Source: Blastocatellia bacterium (GTDB lineage Bacteria; Acidobacteriota; Blastocatellia; UBA7656; JADIYM01). From it: 64,000 bases of DNA. Location: the NCBI GenBank assembly GCA_016705245.1, contig JADIYM010000023.1:24441-88440 (forward strand). Reading direction: 5' to 3'. Positions 34,666 through 43,551 of the stretch are shown here, in pieces. The number at the start of each line of letters is the position of its first letter. Position 1 is the first letter of the stretch. The notes below the pieces were generated by a model. It saw only the letters and a list, made by a program, of their open reading frames with translations. It did not search any database and had not been told where the DNA came from. The position numbers were made by a program, and so were the translations under genes.

Positions 34666-34678
34666 AGCTTCACCTCCT
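34663..34678 (-). promoter_or_regulatory. Perfect Shine-Dalgarno sequence and AUC start codon of infC
   Basis: AGGAGGT (34678-34672), 6-nt spacer, ATC (34665-34663). A rare AUU-class start is the known route by which IF-3 limits its own synthesis. Confidence 0.75.
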
Positions 34679-34719
34679 CGATAATCCGGCCAACGCCCCG
34701 CAGCGTCGACCTGCCCCGC

Positions 34720-36702
34720 TTACGCGGGCGTGGGTACCTCGGCCGATTGCGCCTCTGAAGGCTCGGCCTCTCGCGAAAGTCCATCGCGTGAACGCGTGCG
34801 CGCCAGATCCAGCGCGCGCTCCGCGAACACGTTTACCGGCATCGAGCCGATGTCGCCATTCTTGCGATCGCGAACCGCGACCAACCGCTCCTCTACCTCA
34901 CGATCGCCGACCACGAGCATGAACGGGATCTTCTTCATCTGCGCGTCACGGATCTTGGACTTCATCGTTTCGCTGCGCAGGTCCGACTCGACTCGAAGGC
35001 CCGCGGCGCGAAGTTCCGCCGTCACCGAGTTCGCATAGTCGTTGTGCCGGTCCGAGATCGGAAGCACCCTGGCCTGCACTGGCGTGAGCCACACCGGGAA
35101 GTGCCCGGCGAAGTGCTCGATGAGCACGCCCATGAATCGCTCGAAGGATCCGTAGATCGCGCGGTGGATCATGATCGGCCGGTGCGGCCGGTTGTCCTCG
35201 CCGATATACTCGAGGTCGAAGCGATTCGGCAGATTGAAGTCGAGCTGGATAGTGCTGAGCTGCCACATTCGACCAATCGCGTCGACGACCTTCAAGTCGA
35301 TCTTCGGACCGTAGAACGCGGCCTCGCCTTCCATCCGCTTGTACACGACGCCGTTCTTGTCGAGCGCAGCGGCGAGCGCAGCCTCGGCCTGGTCCCAGAC
35401 GGCCGGGTCGCCAAGGTACTTCTCGAGATCGTTCGGGTCACGCAGCGAAAGCTCGACGTGCACCTGATCGAATCCGTACACGGCGAGCATCTGGCCCGCG
35501 AGGTTCCAGACGGCGTCCATCTCCTCTTCGAGCTGGTCAGCCCGGATGAAGAGATGCGCATCGTCCTGCGTAAATCCGCGGACGCGGAGCAACCCGTGCT
35601 GCACTCCCGAACGCTCGTAACGGTACACCGTCCCCATCTCGGCGATCCGCAGCGGCAAGTCTCGATACGAGCGCTGCGACGTGCGGTACACCTCGACGTG
35701 GAACGGGCAGTTCATCGGACGCAGCTGATAGGCCGCGCCGTCCTCGCAGTCCATCTCCGGAAACATGTCGGAGCGGTAATGCTTCGTGTGTCCCGACTTC
35801 TCCCAGAGTGCCGACGAGCCGATCTGCGGCGTGTAGACATGCTGGTAACCGGCGTCGTACTGCAGGTGATAGATGAAATCCTCCATCTGCCGCCGAATGA
35901 ATGCGCCGTTCGGCAGCCAGAGCACGAGGTTCGGCCCGACGTTCTCGGAGAACGCAAAGATCCCGAGCTCCGGTCCCAGCCGCCGGTGATCGCGCTTCTT
36001 CGCCTCCTCGCGCTGCTTGAGGAAGCGGTCCAGCTCGTCCTGTTCGAAGAACGCCGTGCCGTAGATGCGCTGCATCTGCTCGCGGTGCTCGTCACCGCGC
36101 CAGTAGGCGCCCGCGAGCGACAGAAGCTTGAAGGCCTTGATCTTGGACGTCAGCGGCAGATGCGGTCCAAGGCAGAAGTCGATGAACTGGTCGCCGAGCC
36201 GGTAGGCCGAGACGACGTCGCCGCCCTTCTCCTCGATCAGCTCGCACTTCAGCTTGTCGTCGACTTCCTCGGCAAACAGCCTCAGCATCTCGGCCTTCGA
36301 CATCTCGACACGCTCGTAGCGCAGGTTGCGCTTCACGAGCTCGCGCATCTTCTTCTCGATGCTGTCGAGATCCTCTGGCGTGAACGGCCGATCCGGAAGG
36401 AAGTCATAGTAGAAGCCGTAGTTCGGATCCTCCATGAGCGCCGGTCCGACGCCGAGTTTCGTCCCAGGGAAATGCTCGAGAACCGCGGCAGCAAGCAGGT
36501 GCGCCGTCGAATGCCGATAGATCTCGAGTGCCTCGGGCGAATCCGTCGTAATGGCCTCGACCGATGCGCCTTCGGGCGCGGACGACGTCAGGTCGACGAG
36601 TTGTCCATTGACGCGCGCAGCAAGTGCGCGCTTGGCAAGCTTCGGATCGACCGCCTTGAGGCGGTCCGCGGCTGACGACACGACGTTCTGTACTTCTTCC
36701 AT
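34720..36702 (-). CDS. thrS: Threonyl-tRNA synthetase
   Basis: Charges tRNA-Thr; 660 residues. Order: TGS domain (about 24-85), N2 editing domain with the HSTAHLLAAAV zinc-site phrase (about 85-245), class II core (about 290-560) with MNCPFHVEVYR and HGLLRVRGFTQDDAHLF, and the anticodon domain (PVQARVLPISDRHNDYA to the C-terminus). Start ATG 36702 gives the family N-terminus (MEEVQNVV); an earlier in-frame start would add a sequence unlike the family. It begins 240 bp downstream of tRNA-Val. The order thrS-infC-rpmI-rplT-pheS-pheT is the classical one. Confidence 0.97.
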   Translation of the reverse strand: MEEVQNVVSSAADRLKAVDPKLAKRALAARVNGQLVDLTSSAPEGASVEAITTDSPEALEIYRHSTAHLLAAAVLEHFPGTKLGVGPALMEDPNYGFYYDFLPDRPFTPEDLDSIEKKMRELVKRNLRYERVEMSKAEMLRLFAEEVDDKLKCELIEEKGGDVVSAYRLGDQFIDFCLGPHLPLTSKIKAFKLLSLAGAYWRGDEHREQMQRIYGTAFFEQDELDRFLKQREEAKKRDHRRLGPELGIFAFSENVGPNLVLWLPNGAFIRRQMEDFIYHLQYDAGYQHVYTPQIGSSALWEKSGHTKHYRSDMFPEMDCEDGAAYQLRPMNCPFHVEVYRTSQRSYRDLPLRIAEMGTVYRYERSGVQHGLLRVRGFTQDDAHLFIRADQLEEEMDAVWNLAGQMLAVYGFDQVHVELSLRDPNDLEKYLGDPAVWDQAEAALAAALDKNGVVYKRMEGEAAFYGPKIDLKVVDAIGRMWQLSTIQLDFNLPNRFDLEYIGEDNRPHRPIMIHRAIYGSFERFMGVLIEHFAGHFPVWLTPVQARVLPISDRHNDYANSVTAELRAAGLRVESDLRSETMKSKIRDAQMKKIPFMLVVGDREVEERLVAVRDRKNGDIGSMPVNVFAERALDLARTRSRDGLSREAEPSEAQSAEVPTPA

Positions 36703-36941
36703 GATGAACTCGCGAATGCACGTCGGCGCCGCCAGAATCGGTCGAATTGACCGGAACCGGCAGCGGTTACCAAAAGGATCTGACGTGACGTTCGTGCGGG
36801 ACGAGGAGCCCCGCGAAAACTGCAACGATCGGATCTCACACCAGCGCCCCCGCGTCATCCGCCGCCCGCGCGCCCGTGAGAGGGCAAGACCGCGTGCTGG
36901 CGTCAGCGGGGAACTTCGGGAGCTGGCGCAAAATGGAGAAA

Positions 36942-37016
<75 letters not shown>

Positions 37017-37049
37017 ATACCAAAAATCACTGACAAAGAGCGAACCGGC

Positions 37050-37079
37050 AGAGTAGCAGCCGGCCGCTCGGGCTGTCAA
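37050..37079 (-). promoter_or_regulatory. Promoter of tRNA-Val
   Basis: On the minus strand: TTGACA (37079-37074), 18-bp spacer, TACTCT (37055-37050), and the tRNA begins about 34 nt further on. Good match, strong candidate. Confidence 0.6.
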
Positions 37080-37126
37080 CACCGAGATCAGTAGGGCGAT
37101 GACCGCAAGTCCATTCATTTCCCATG

Positions 37127-37156
37127 TTTACTTGCGGCCGTTCGAGGGTGTAGCAT
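37127..37156 (+). promoter_or_regulatory. Promoter for the small exported protein at 37252
   Basis: TTTACT (37127-37132), 18-bp spacer and TAGCAT (37151-37156), about 90 bp upstream of the ATG. Divergent from the tRNA promoter. Moderate match. Confidence 0.4.
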
Positions 37157-37251
37157 CGCGACGCATCTGGTTTGATACCGACATTGCCCCCAATTGGCGC
37201 GGGAGCCTCTCGCGACACCCATTGGGACGCTACTTATCAAGGAGCTGGGAT

Positions 37252-37761
37252 ATGAAGCCGCGAATCACCGCACTCACTCTTCTTGCCGTCTGCCTGCTTT
37301 CCGCACCGGCTGCCCTGGCGCAGCGCGGCGTCGGAGACGCTGACTCTGGAACAATCGGGTACATCCCGCACGGACTCGGGGCCGATATCGTCTCGCGGGC
37401 CTTCACAAATGCGGTGCTCCGGACCGGCGCAGGAGAAGTCGTCGGCAAGGTCAAGACCGCAACGGTCGTTACGACGACCAAGGTACTTCAGGCGCTTCGC
37501 GTCCAGGTAACGGGGCTGACGCCCAATGCCGAATACGCACTCGTCATCGACAGCACGCTCGTTGGAACAGCAACGGCCACTTCGGACGGCGCCCTCAAGA
37601 TGAAGTTCGCTGACCCGTCGAACGGCCGGGTAGCGGCCCTGCCGGAGGCGGTCAAGCCGATCGCGCTCGCGCAGCAGGTGCAGATCTACGAAGTGTCTTC
37701 GCAGCGCTTGATCGCATCGGGCCCGTTCGGAACAAACGGTGGCGGAGCTGGAGGCCGGTAA
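37252..37761 (+). CDS. Small exported protein with an Ig-like beta-fold
   Basis: A 169-residue protein. Signal peptide KPRITALTLLAVCLLSAPAALAQ (cut near residue 24), then a beta-rich domain (about 60-155: VGKVKTATVVTTTKVLQALRVQVTGLTPNAEYALVIDSTLVGTATATSDG) and a Gly-rich end. ATG 37252 has AAGGAG 7 nt upstream, so it is the clear start. No family is recognised; length and fold suggest a periplasmic or surface accessory protein. It is convergent with the PrsW gene. Confidence 0.78.
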   Translation: MKPRITALTLLAVCLLSAPAALAQRGVGDADSGTIGYIPHGLGADIVSRAFTNAVLRTGAGEVVGKVKTATVVTTTKVLQALRVQVTGLTPNAEYALVIDSTLVGTATATSDGALKMKFADPSNGRVAALPEAVKPIALAQQVQIYEVSSQRLIASGPFGTNGGGAGGR

Positions 37762-37793
37762 GACGGTTTCCGCTCCGTTTGTTGCAGTCTATC

Positions 37794-37827
37794 GAGGGCG
37801 CTCCGGGTATGTACCCGAAGCGCCCTC
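37794..37827. terminator. Stem-loop between convergent genes
   Basis: GAGGGCGCT...AGCGCCCTC (37794-37802 with 37819-37827) encloses a second small stem, CGGGT/ACCCG. It is the only clear stem-loop in the 185-bp gap between the small exported protein (37252) and prsW. No T-run, so a weak terminator candidate. Confidence 0.5.
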
Positions 37828-37946
37828 AGTTCGTTTCGGTAGTAGTGACCGCACGAAACAGCTACGCGCAGGGATGCGGGAACACCCGATCGCCACGTCG
37901 CTCTGATTCGGTGGTGACCCGCTCGCGCCAGCAGGAAACCTCTTCG

Positions 37947-39230
37947 TCAAGCACCCATCTCGCCGCGCAGTCGCGCGATCTCCTGCCTCAGCACGGGTAC
38001 CGCCCCAAGGCTTCGAGTCTGCGTGTTCACTTCGCTCGCCTTGAGCGTGTGGTACTTGGAGAGCGCGAGCTTCACGACGGTCTGCGAGAGTCCTTTTGCA
38101 GCACGGTAGCCGCCAAAGCCCCCGGACTTGAATCCTCGCACGTGGAATACGCTTCGGCGGAAGAGCGACGTGATCGAGTCGAACTCGTCCTGCGAGATCA
38201 CGCCGAGAGCAACCTCGTCGACGAGGTGCGTTCTTATGATCCGGCGCTCGCGGTAGAGGCAGTACCCGACCGCCACCATGAATATGAGAAACGACGGAAT
38301 CCAGACGACCGCGTATGCGCCGAAGAACAGCTCCGCCCCGCCACCGGCGCCCGCGAGCACCGCGATGAGGTTCCACATTGCATGCAGGAACACGGCTACG
38401 CAGTAACCGATGACCGGCGCAGTCCAGGCGATCACGCCGCGTTTGCGCTCGCGCGCGAGACCGACTCCGATGCCCGTCATCGACGTGAAGAGCGGGTGCG
38501 AAAACGGCGCGAGCAACCCGCGCAGCACCATGAGCACGACGCCTCCACCGAGGCCCGCCTCTCCTACCGCGCGACCGTAGTACAGGATGTTCTCCACCGT
38601 CGCGAAACCAAGCGCGATGACACAGCCATAAACGATGCCGTCAACCACTCCGTCAAAGTGCTTGCGCAGAACGAAGAGTACGACGAGGAGTCCGATACCC
38701 TTCATAGCCTCTTCGGCAATGGGAGCGGAGATAACCGCTCCGACGAAGTCGGCTACCTCGGCCGATCCTCCGGAGGCAGCTGCGGCAATCGCTGAAGCCG
38801 TATCGTTGACGAGCAACGAGCCGAAAATGGCGATAACGCCACCCCAGACAAATGCAGCCGCGAGCGCCCACATCGGCTCGGGGTCGTAGCGGTCAACGAG
38901 CCGGACGATCGTGAGATAGAAGACCGCCGGAACGAAGGCCATGATGCTTGCAATGATCAGGACCGGAAGCCCGAGCTCCGCAATGAATATCAACAGCAGC
39001 AGCCCGAAAACGCCGAACACGATCAGCCCGAAACAACCAAATCCAATGACCTGCAGGACGAACCCGGCACTCTGCTTCGCCTGCTGCGGTGGCGGAATGA
39101 ACGGTGGCGGCGTCCCCATCATCCCCTGCTGCGGTGGGTAGCCGGGAGGATATCCCGGTGGCTGTGGCGGCTGTGGCGGCTGTGGCGGGCCCTGACCCCA
39201 GCCGGGAGGCGGCGTCCAGTTGTTCGACAT
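37947..39230 (-). CDS. prsW: PrsW-family intramembrane metalloprotease
   Basis: Membrane protease of the PrsW/RCE1 type that may cleave an anti-sigma factor or other membrane substrate. It starts with a Pro/Gly-rich cytoplasmic arm (about 1-45: WTPPPGWGQGPPQPPQPP and PPGYPP repeats). Then come about nine membrane helices with the family motifs APIAEEAMKG (glutamates near residue 172), PFSHPLFTSMTGIGVGLA (His near 243) and FLHAMWNLIA (His near 282). The C-terminal 90 residues are soluble. ATG 39230 is chosen over an in-frame one at 39290. Its target is unknown; the ECF anti-sigma of this window is 10 kb away. Confidence 0.87.
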   Translation of the reverse strand: MSNNWTPPPGWGQGPPQPPQPPQPPGYPPGYPPQQGMMGTPPPFIPPPQQAKQSAGFVLQVIGFGCFGLIVFGVFGLLLLIFIAELGLPVLIIASIMAFVPAVFYLTIVRLVDRYDPEPMWALAAAFVWGGVIAIFGSLLVNDTASAIAAAASGGSAEVADFVGAVISAPIAEEAMKGIGLLVVLFVLRKHFDGVVDGIVYGCVIALGFATVENILYYGRAVGEAGLGGGVVLMVLRGLLAPFSHPLFTSMTGIGVGLARERKRGVIAWTAPVIGYCVAVFLHAMWNLIAVLAGAGGGAELFFGAYAVVWIPSFLIFMVAVGYCLYRERRIIRTHLVDEVALGVISQDEFDSITSLFRRSVFHVRGFKSGGFGGYRAAKGLSQTVVKLALSKYHTLKASEVNTQTRSLGAVPVLRQEIARLRGEMGA

Positions 39231-39366
39231 TTGGTGTCCTCGGATGGTCGCGGCCGTCGCAGCGGAGCCGCTAAGATCTGACGCTGGCAACGTTCGGCGG
39301 CCACACAGGCACTAAACGTTAGAAGTTTCGTACCAGAACCGCGCCCTTTCGGGAAGGAGAAGTACC

Positions 39367-40446
39367 GTGCGTCTTGTAGTCCGTTCGACCGGGTCCCACA
39401 TTCTCGCCGCAGCACTGCTGCTAGGCGTCGCGCTTCCTGCCGCTGCAGGTGCTCCGAAGAGTCCATATGACAAATACCGCAACGAGACATACTCGAACGA
39501 CGGACTCATGAGCGAACAGGAGGAGATGCGCATAGGTGCGCAGGTCCACCAGCAGGTCCTACAGAAGTACCGGATCGTGCAGGACCCGGAAATCGCCGGC
39601 TACATTCAGGTTCTCGGCGATCGAATCGCCCGGTCCTCGAAGCGCCCGAACATCCGTTACCAGTTCTACGTGATCGATGACTCGACGGTGAATGCGTTTG
39701 CCCTTCCGGGCGGCTACGTCTATGTCCATACCGGTTTGCTCAAGCTTGCGCGAACCGAGGAGGAGCTCTCGGCGGCCATAGCCCACGAGGTCGGCCACGT
39801 CGTGGCCCGTCACGGGCTGCGAAACGTGAAGAAGGCGCAGCGAACGGCGCTCATCTTCGGAATTCTCGGCGCGGGCGCATCCGTCGCGACCGGGGGCGGT
39901 GCAGCCGGCGAGGCCGCTCAGGTAGCTTCCCAGGTAATGGCGTCCGGCGTCATGACGAGGAACAGCCGTGACTTCGAGCGGGAGGCAGACTACTTGGGTC
40001 TGTACACGATGCGCGACGCTGGTTACCAGCCGCTCGGAATGGCCCTGATGTTCCAGCGGCTCAACGAGGCTGGCACGAGCGCGAAGTCGAGCTCTGGCGG
40101 CGGCATCTTCGCGAGCCATCCGAACGCGAACGAACGCATCAAGAACACGCTCGGCGAGATCGACTCGCACCTCGGAGGCACTCCGGCGGCGAATACGACT
40201 GCGAAGGGATCTCGCCCGCGACGTGCGAGCGGCGCGGCGAAGCCGGCTCCGAACGTCAACGCCGGCGCGTTGGCCGGGAACTCGGGTGGGTTCGATCAGA
40301 TGAAGGCCGCACTGGGAGGTCTCGCGAACCGGCAGTACCGGAATCCGAACGGGCAGAACTATCCTGGGCAGAACCAGCCGGGGCAGAACGACCCGTATTC
40401 GCAGCCAGCGCCGAACGATCGACCGGTGCTGACGCGGAAGCCGTAG
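39367..40446 (+). CDS. Secreted M48-family zinc metalloprotease
   Basis: A 359-residue protease of the BepA/YfgC type. Signal peptide (about residues 1-28), then peptidase M48 domain: HEVGH (H140, E141, H144) with the third ligand in NSRDFEREADYLGLYTMRDAGY (about 200-220), IASHPNANER, and a low-complexity C-terminus rich in Gln, Asn, Pro and Gly (about 310-359: PNGQNYPGQNQPGQNDP). It starts at GTG 39367 after AAGGAGA. It is divergent from prsW. Such proteases work in the periplasm on outer-membrane protein quality control. Confidence 0.9.
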   Translation: MRLVVRSTGSHILAAALLLGVALPAAAGAPKSPYDKYRNETYSNDGLMSEQEEMRIGAQVHQQVLQKYRIVQDPEIAGYIQVLGDRIARSSKRPNIRYQFYVIDDSTVNAFALPGGYVYVHTGLLKLARTEEELSAAIAHEVGHVVARHGLRNVKKAQRTALIFGILGAGASVATGGGAAGEAAQVASQVMASGVMTRNSRDFEREADYLGLYTMRDAGYQPLGMALMFQRLNEAGTSAKSSSGGGIFASHPNANERIKNTLGEIDSHLGGTPAANTTAKGSRPRRASGAAKPAPNVNAGALAGNSGGFDQMKAALGGLANRQYRNPNGQNYPGQNQPGQNDPYSQPAPNDRPVLTRKP

Positions 40447-40485
40447 GGGAGATCGCTGTCGCGATTGAATGGTACCGATTCCTCT

Positions 40486-40539
40486 TTGGCGCCTTTGCGC
40501 CTTTGCGCGAAATCTCACGCAAAGGCGCAAAGGCGCCAA
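40486..40539. terminator. Perfect 22-bp palindrome between convergent genes
   Basis: Arms 40486-40507 and 40518-40539 are exact complements with a 10-nt loop. The TTGGCGCCTTTGCGCC core is the same as at 7915, so a repeat family. It lies between M48 and the minus-strand CHAT gene. Confidence 0.7.
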
Positions 40540-40588
40540 GGCTTCGCATAGACACTAAGTTCAGAGCGCGGCGCAGCTCAGCTCGCTA

Positions 40589-43318
40589 CTATTTGTAGTT
40601 CCCCACCAACGTGAACGGCGCCCAATAATACGGATGCGCGAACGGCGCACGCGGATCCGGCGTGAACTTTCCGTGGATGCTCGTCGGCTTCGGCTCCTCG
40701 TGCACGAGCATCCGGTCGGGATCCGGTCCCGACGGCATCACCAGCGATCCACGAAGAAGCATCTCCTGCGACTTCCGCAGCGCCTCGGCCTTGCTGACGC
40801 CACGACTAACGCGCAGTCGATAAAACGTCTGCATCATCGCGCTCGTGGATCGGTCGTTCACGGACCACAGGCTCGCAAGGACCGCCTTCGCACCTCGGTC
40901 CTGTGCGATGGTCGCGAAACTCTCGACCTCCTTTCCATCGCCGCGCGTCGACGACGACGCCGTGTTACAGGCCGATAGCGTCAGCAGGTCCGTGCCCTTG
41001 AACGCCCGCTTGATGTCGCGGATGTCGCCGACGTTCATCAGGGTGCCGTCCCCGAGCAACAGCACCGAGTCCTCTGCCTTCGTCGGCTCGAGCTGGAAGT
41101 GCGTCGCAACGTGGATGATTCCGTAACCTTCCTGCAGCGCCTGTTCGAATGCCGCCTCCGTGAAGCTCGCGTCGATTGACACCCGCCCATTGATAACGCC
41201 GCCTTCGGCCGCGGCCCGGTCGTCCGTGAAGATGCCGCGCAACTCGTCCGCCACCGCCGGCAGCGCATTGAAATTGCCGACCTTGCTGGCGACGCCAAAG
41301 CCGACGCCCGTCGTGTTCGCAGCCGGCTCTTCGAGCAGCCGCTCGAGGCTCTCTCGCGTGAAGAGAACGTTCTGATACTTCTCGACGAGATACCCCTGAC
41401 CGTCGTGCAGTGCCGCCACTGGCACATACCGCATCACGCCATCGAACGACCACAGGAGCGTCGTCGTGCGCGTCGCAGCCAGCTCGGCCGCGACCGGCTT
41501 GATCAGGATGTCGTAGAGCTGACCGGCGAGCGGCAGCGGGTCGAGCTTCGGATTCGTGAGCGTCTCGCGGAAGGACATCGCAAGCGCGTTGAGCTTCGCG
41601 GCCTGGATCGATGTCGAGTAGGCCGTCTTGCCGTTCGGCGTGATCAGGACGATCCAGCAGCGCTCGTCAGCGACGAGCGTGTAGAGCGCGGCCACCCCGG
41701 GTCCGAGCCGCGACAGCGTCAGCGGAAGGCCGTCGCTTGCGCGGAGCCGCTTCACTCGCGGGTCCTTGCTCGTCGAGTTCGAGGCCACGCGAGCCATCAG
41801 CACGTCCACGTCGTTGGCCAGCGCTGCAAGCTCGGCCTCGAGCGTCGCGAGCCGCTCACTCTGCAAGGTCGAACGATTCGCAGGCGGAGTCACCCGCAGG
41901 ATCGACGCTTCCTGTTCTCGAACGAGAATCCTGTCGCCAAGTCCTTCGAGCTCCGAGACCCACGACAGCGAACCGTCCTTGGCCTTGTCCTTCTTCTTTC
42001 CCTTGTCCTTGGACTTCTCGTCGTCCTTTGCCTTCTTCTCGTCCTTGGACTTCTTTTCGTCGCCCGACACGGCCTCGTCGTCGGACTTCTCTTCGTCCTC
42101 GGTGGCGGCCTCGTCCTCAATGACCTCTTCGTCCTCGGACTTGGGTTTCTTCGACTTCTTGGACTTCTTCTGGTCCGGCTCGAGAGACTCGACCATCGAA
42201 GCGCGGCGAACGTCCGAGAGCCTCCAGAACACCAACTCGCGCTCGAGGTCCGCAAGAACGTTAAGCTCGCTGTCCGCAGCTGATGCCCCGGCCATCGTTC
42301 CGTCCGAATACTGACCTGCCCACTCGAGTGACTCCTGCTCCTTGAGCAGTTCGATCAGGCGGATCGCGGCGTCGATGCGGCCGGCCTGCAGCATCGCGGC
42401 TGCGAGCGCGCGGCAACGCGTCGTGCTGTAGGCGAAGCGCTGAACCTGGTCGACGGCGGGTTGAATTTCCTCGGGCTCGTCCTTCGGCTCCTTGTCCTTC
42501 TTCGGCTTCTTTTCCTTCTTCTCGTCCTTCGCTTCTTCGTCATCGTCCTGCGAGGGATGGAACGGATCGATGGTGATCACGATCGGCGGCCGAGGCCGTG
42601 GACGGGGATTGCGCGGCGGACGTCCGTCATGGTGGTCGGGTTCCTGCGTGCCGACGTCATCACCGCCAGAGTCCGGATTCCCCGTCGGAGGGTTCTTCGG
42701 ATTCTTGGGATTCTTCGGGTTCTTCGGGTTCTTTGGATTGCGCGGATCCCTCGGAGGATTCTGCGAACCGACGTCGTCGCCCTTGTCGCCAGACGGAGGA
42801 GTGGATGGAACGTCATCGCCACCCGATGATGGCGGGTTCTTGTCTCCCTTCGGCGGCTTCGTCCCCTTCGGCGGCTTCGGAGTCTTCCCGACACCCGACG
42901 ACACGTCGTCACCGCTCGAGCTTGGCGGATCGTATTTAGGCGGCTTCTTCGTCTTAGGCGGCTTCGAGCTGCCAGCGTTCACGTCGCCACTCGGTCCATC
43001 GACTTTCGGCGGCTTCTTTGTCTTTGGCGGCTTCGCGGTGTCGCTGGACCCGCCACCCGATTGCCATTCGCCCTTCGGAGCCTTCGTCACCGGCGGCCGG
43101 TATTTCGGCGACTCGGTACGCTTCGTCGTCGGCGCGGTCTTCACCACTTTTGGTGCGACCTTGACAGGCTTGACCGGCTTCACAGTTGCGCGTTGCCGTG
43201 GCGCGACCTGCACCTTCGGTGCGGTATTGGTGTTTTCCTGAAATGCGTTGACTGGTGCGGAGAATCCGACGACCAAAGTCAGAAAGAGCCCGAGTGCGGT
43301 GCGAAGCGAAGGCGTCAT
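40589..43318 (-). CDS. Secreted CHAT-domain caspase-like protease with Lys/Pro-rich linker
   Basis: A 909-residue exported protein. Signal peptide (about 1-24), then a long linker (about 30-330) with KPPK and NPKNPK repeats, an acid-rich block (about 330-370), a helical TPR-like region (about 370-440), a second charged low-complexity block (KSKDEKKAKDDEKSKDK, about 475-540), and a C-terminal CHAT protease (about 600-905). The catalytic pair looks complete: His740 in VATHF and Cys784 in SACNTA. ATG 43318 has AAGGAG upstream. CHAT proteins are caspase relatives, often activated by a partner. It is divergent from a kinase-DUF4384 gene 233 bp away, which may control it. Confidence 0.9.
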   Translation of the reverse strand: MTPSLRTALGLFLTLVVGFSAPVNAFQENTNTAPKVQVAPRQRATVKPVKPVKVAPKVVKTAPTTKRTESPKYRPPVTKAPKGEWQSGGGSSDTAKPPKTKKPPKVDGPSGDVNAGSSKPPKTKKPPKYDPPSSSGDDVSSGVGKTPKPPKGTKPPKGDKNPPSSGGDDVPSTPPSGDKGDDVGSQNPPRDPRNPKNPKNPKNPKNPKNPPTGNPDSGGDDVGTQEPDHHDGRPPRNPRPRPRPPIVITIDPFHPSQDDDEEAKDEKKEKKPKKDKEPKDEPEEIQPAVDQVQRFAYSTTRCRALAAAMLQAGRIDAAIRLIELLKEQESLEWAGQYSDGTMAGASAADSELNVLADLERELVFWRLSDVRRASMVESLEPDQKKSKKSKKPKSEDEEVIEDEAATEDEEKSDDEAVSGDEKKSKDEKKAKDDEKSKDKGKKKDKAKDGSLSWVSELEGLGDRILVREQEASILRVTPPANRSTLQSERLATLEAELAALANDVDVLMARVASNSTSKDPRVKRLRASDGLPLTLSRLGPGVAALYTLVADERCWIVLITPNGKTAYSTSIQAAKLNALAMSFRETLTNPKLDPLPLAGQLYDILIKPVAAELAATRTTTLLWSFDGVMRYVPVAALHDGQGYLVEKYQNVLFTRESLERLLEEPAANTTGVGFGVASKVGNFNALPAVADELRGIFTDDRAAAEGGVINGRVSIDASFTEAAFEQALQEGYGIIHVATHFQLEPTKAEDSVLLLGDGTLMNVGDIRDIKRAFKGTDLLTLSACNTASSSTRGDGKEVESFATIAQDRGAKAVLASLWSVNDRSTSAMMQTFYRLRVSRGVSKAEALRKSQEMLLRGSLVMPSGPDPDRMLVHEEPKPTSIHGKFTPDPRAPFAHPYYWAPFTLVGNYK

Positions 43319-43515
43319 CGTGTGCGCTCCTTGTGAGCGAAGTGGCCCCGGATGGGTTTGGCGTGTGCCGGGGCGCGGTGTTTCGCCGTTGAATCCGGCG
43401 AAAGACGGTGCTGAGACGCACTCGCCGTGGGGCGGGTTGCCGCACCCCCCTCCGGCAGCCGGGTCATTTCTCCTCCATTCTCTCCCCCGGTTCGGTGAGA
43501 ACGCAAACCACACGC

Positions 43516-43545
43516 TTGGATCACCGCCCGACGTGGTGCTAGGTT
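43516..43545 (+). promoter_or_regulatory. Promoter of the kinase-DUF4384 gene, likely leaderless
   Basis: TTGGAT (43516-43521), 18-bp spacer and TAGGTT (43540-43545). The ATG at 43552 follows after 6 nt, so translation starts at or near the transcription start. Confidence 0.4.
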
Positions 43546-43551
43546 GCCACC

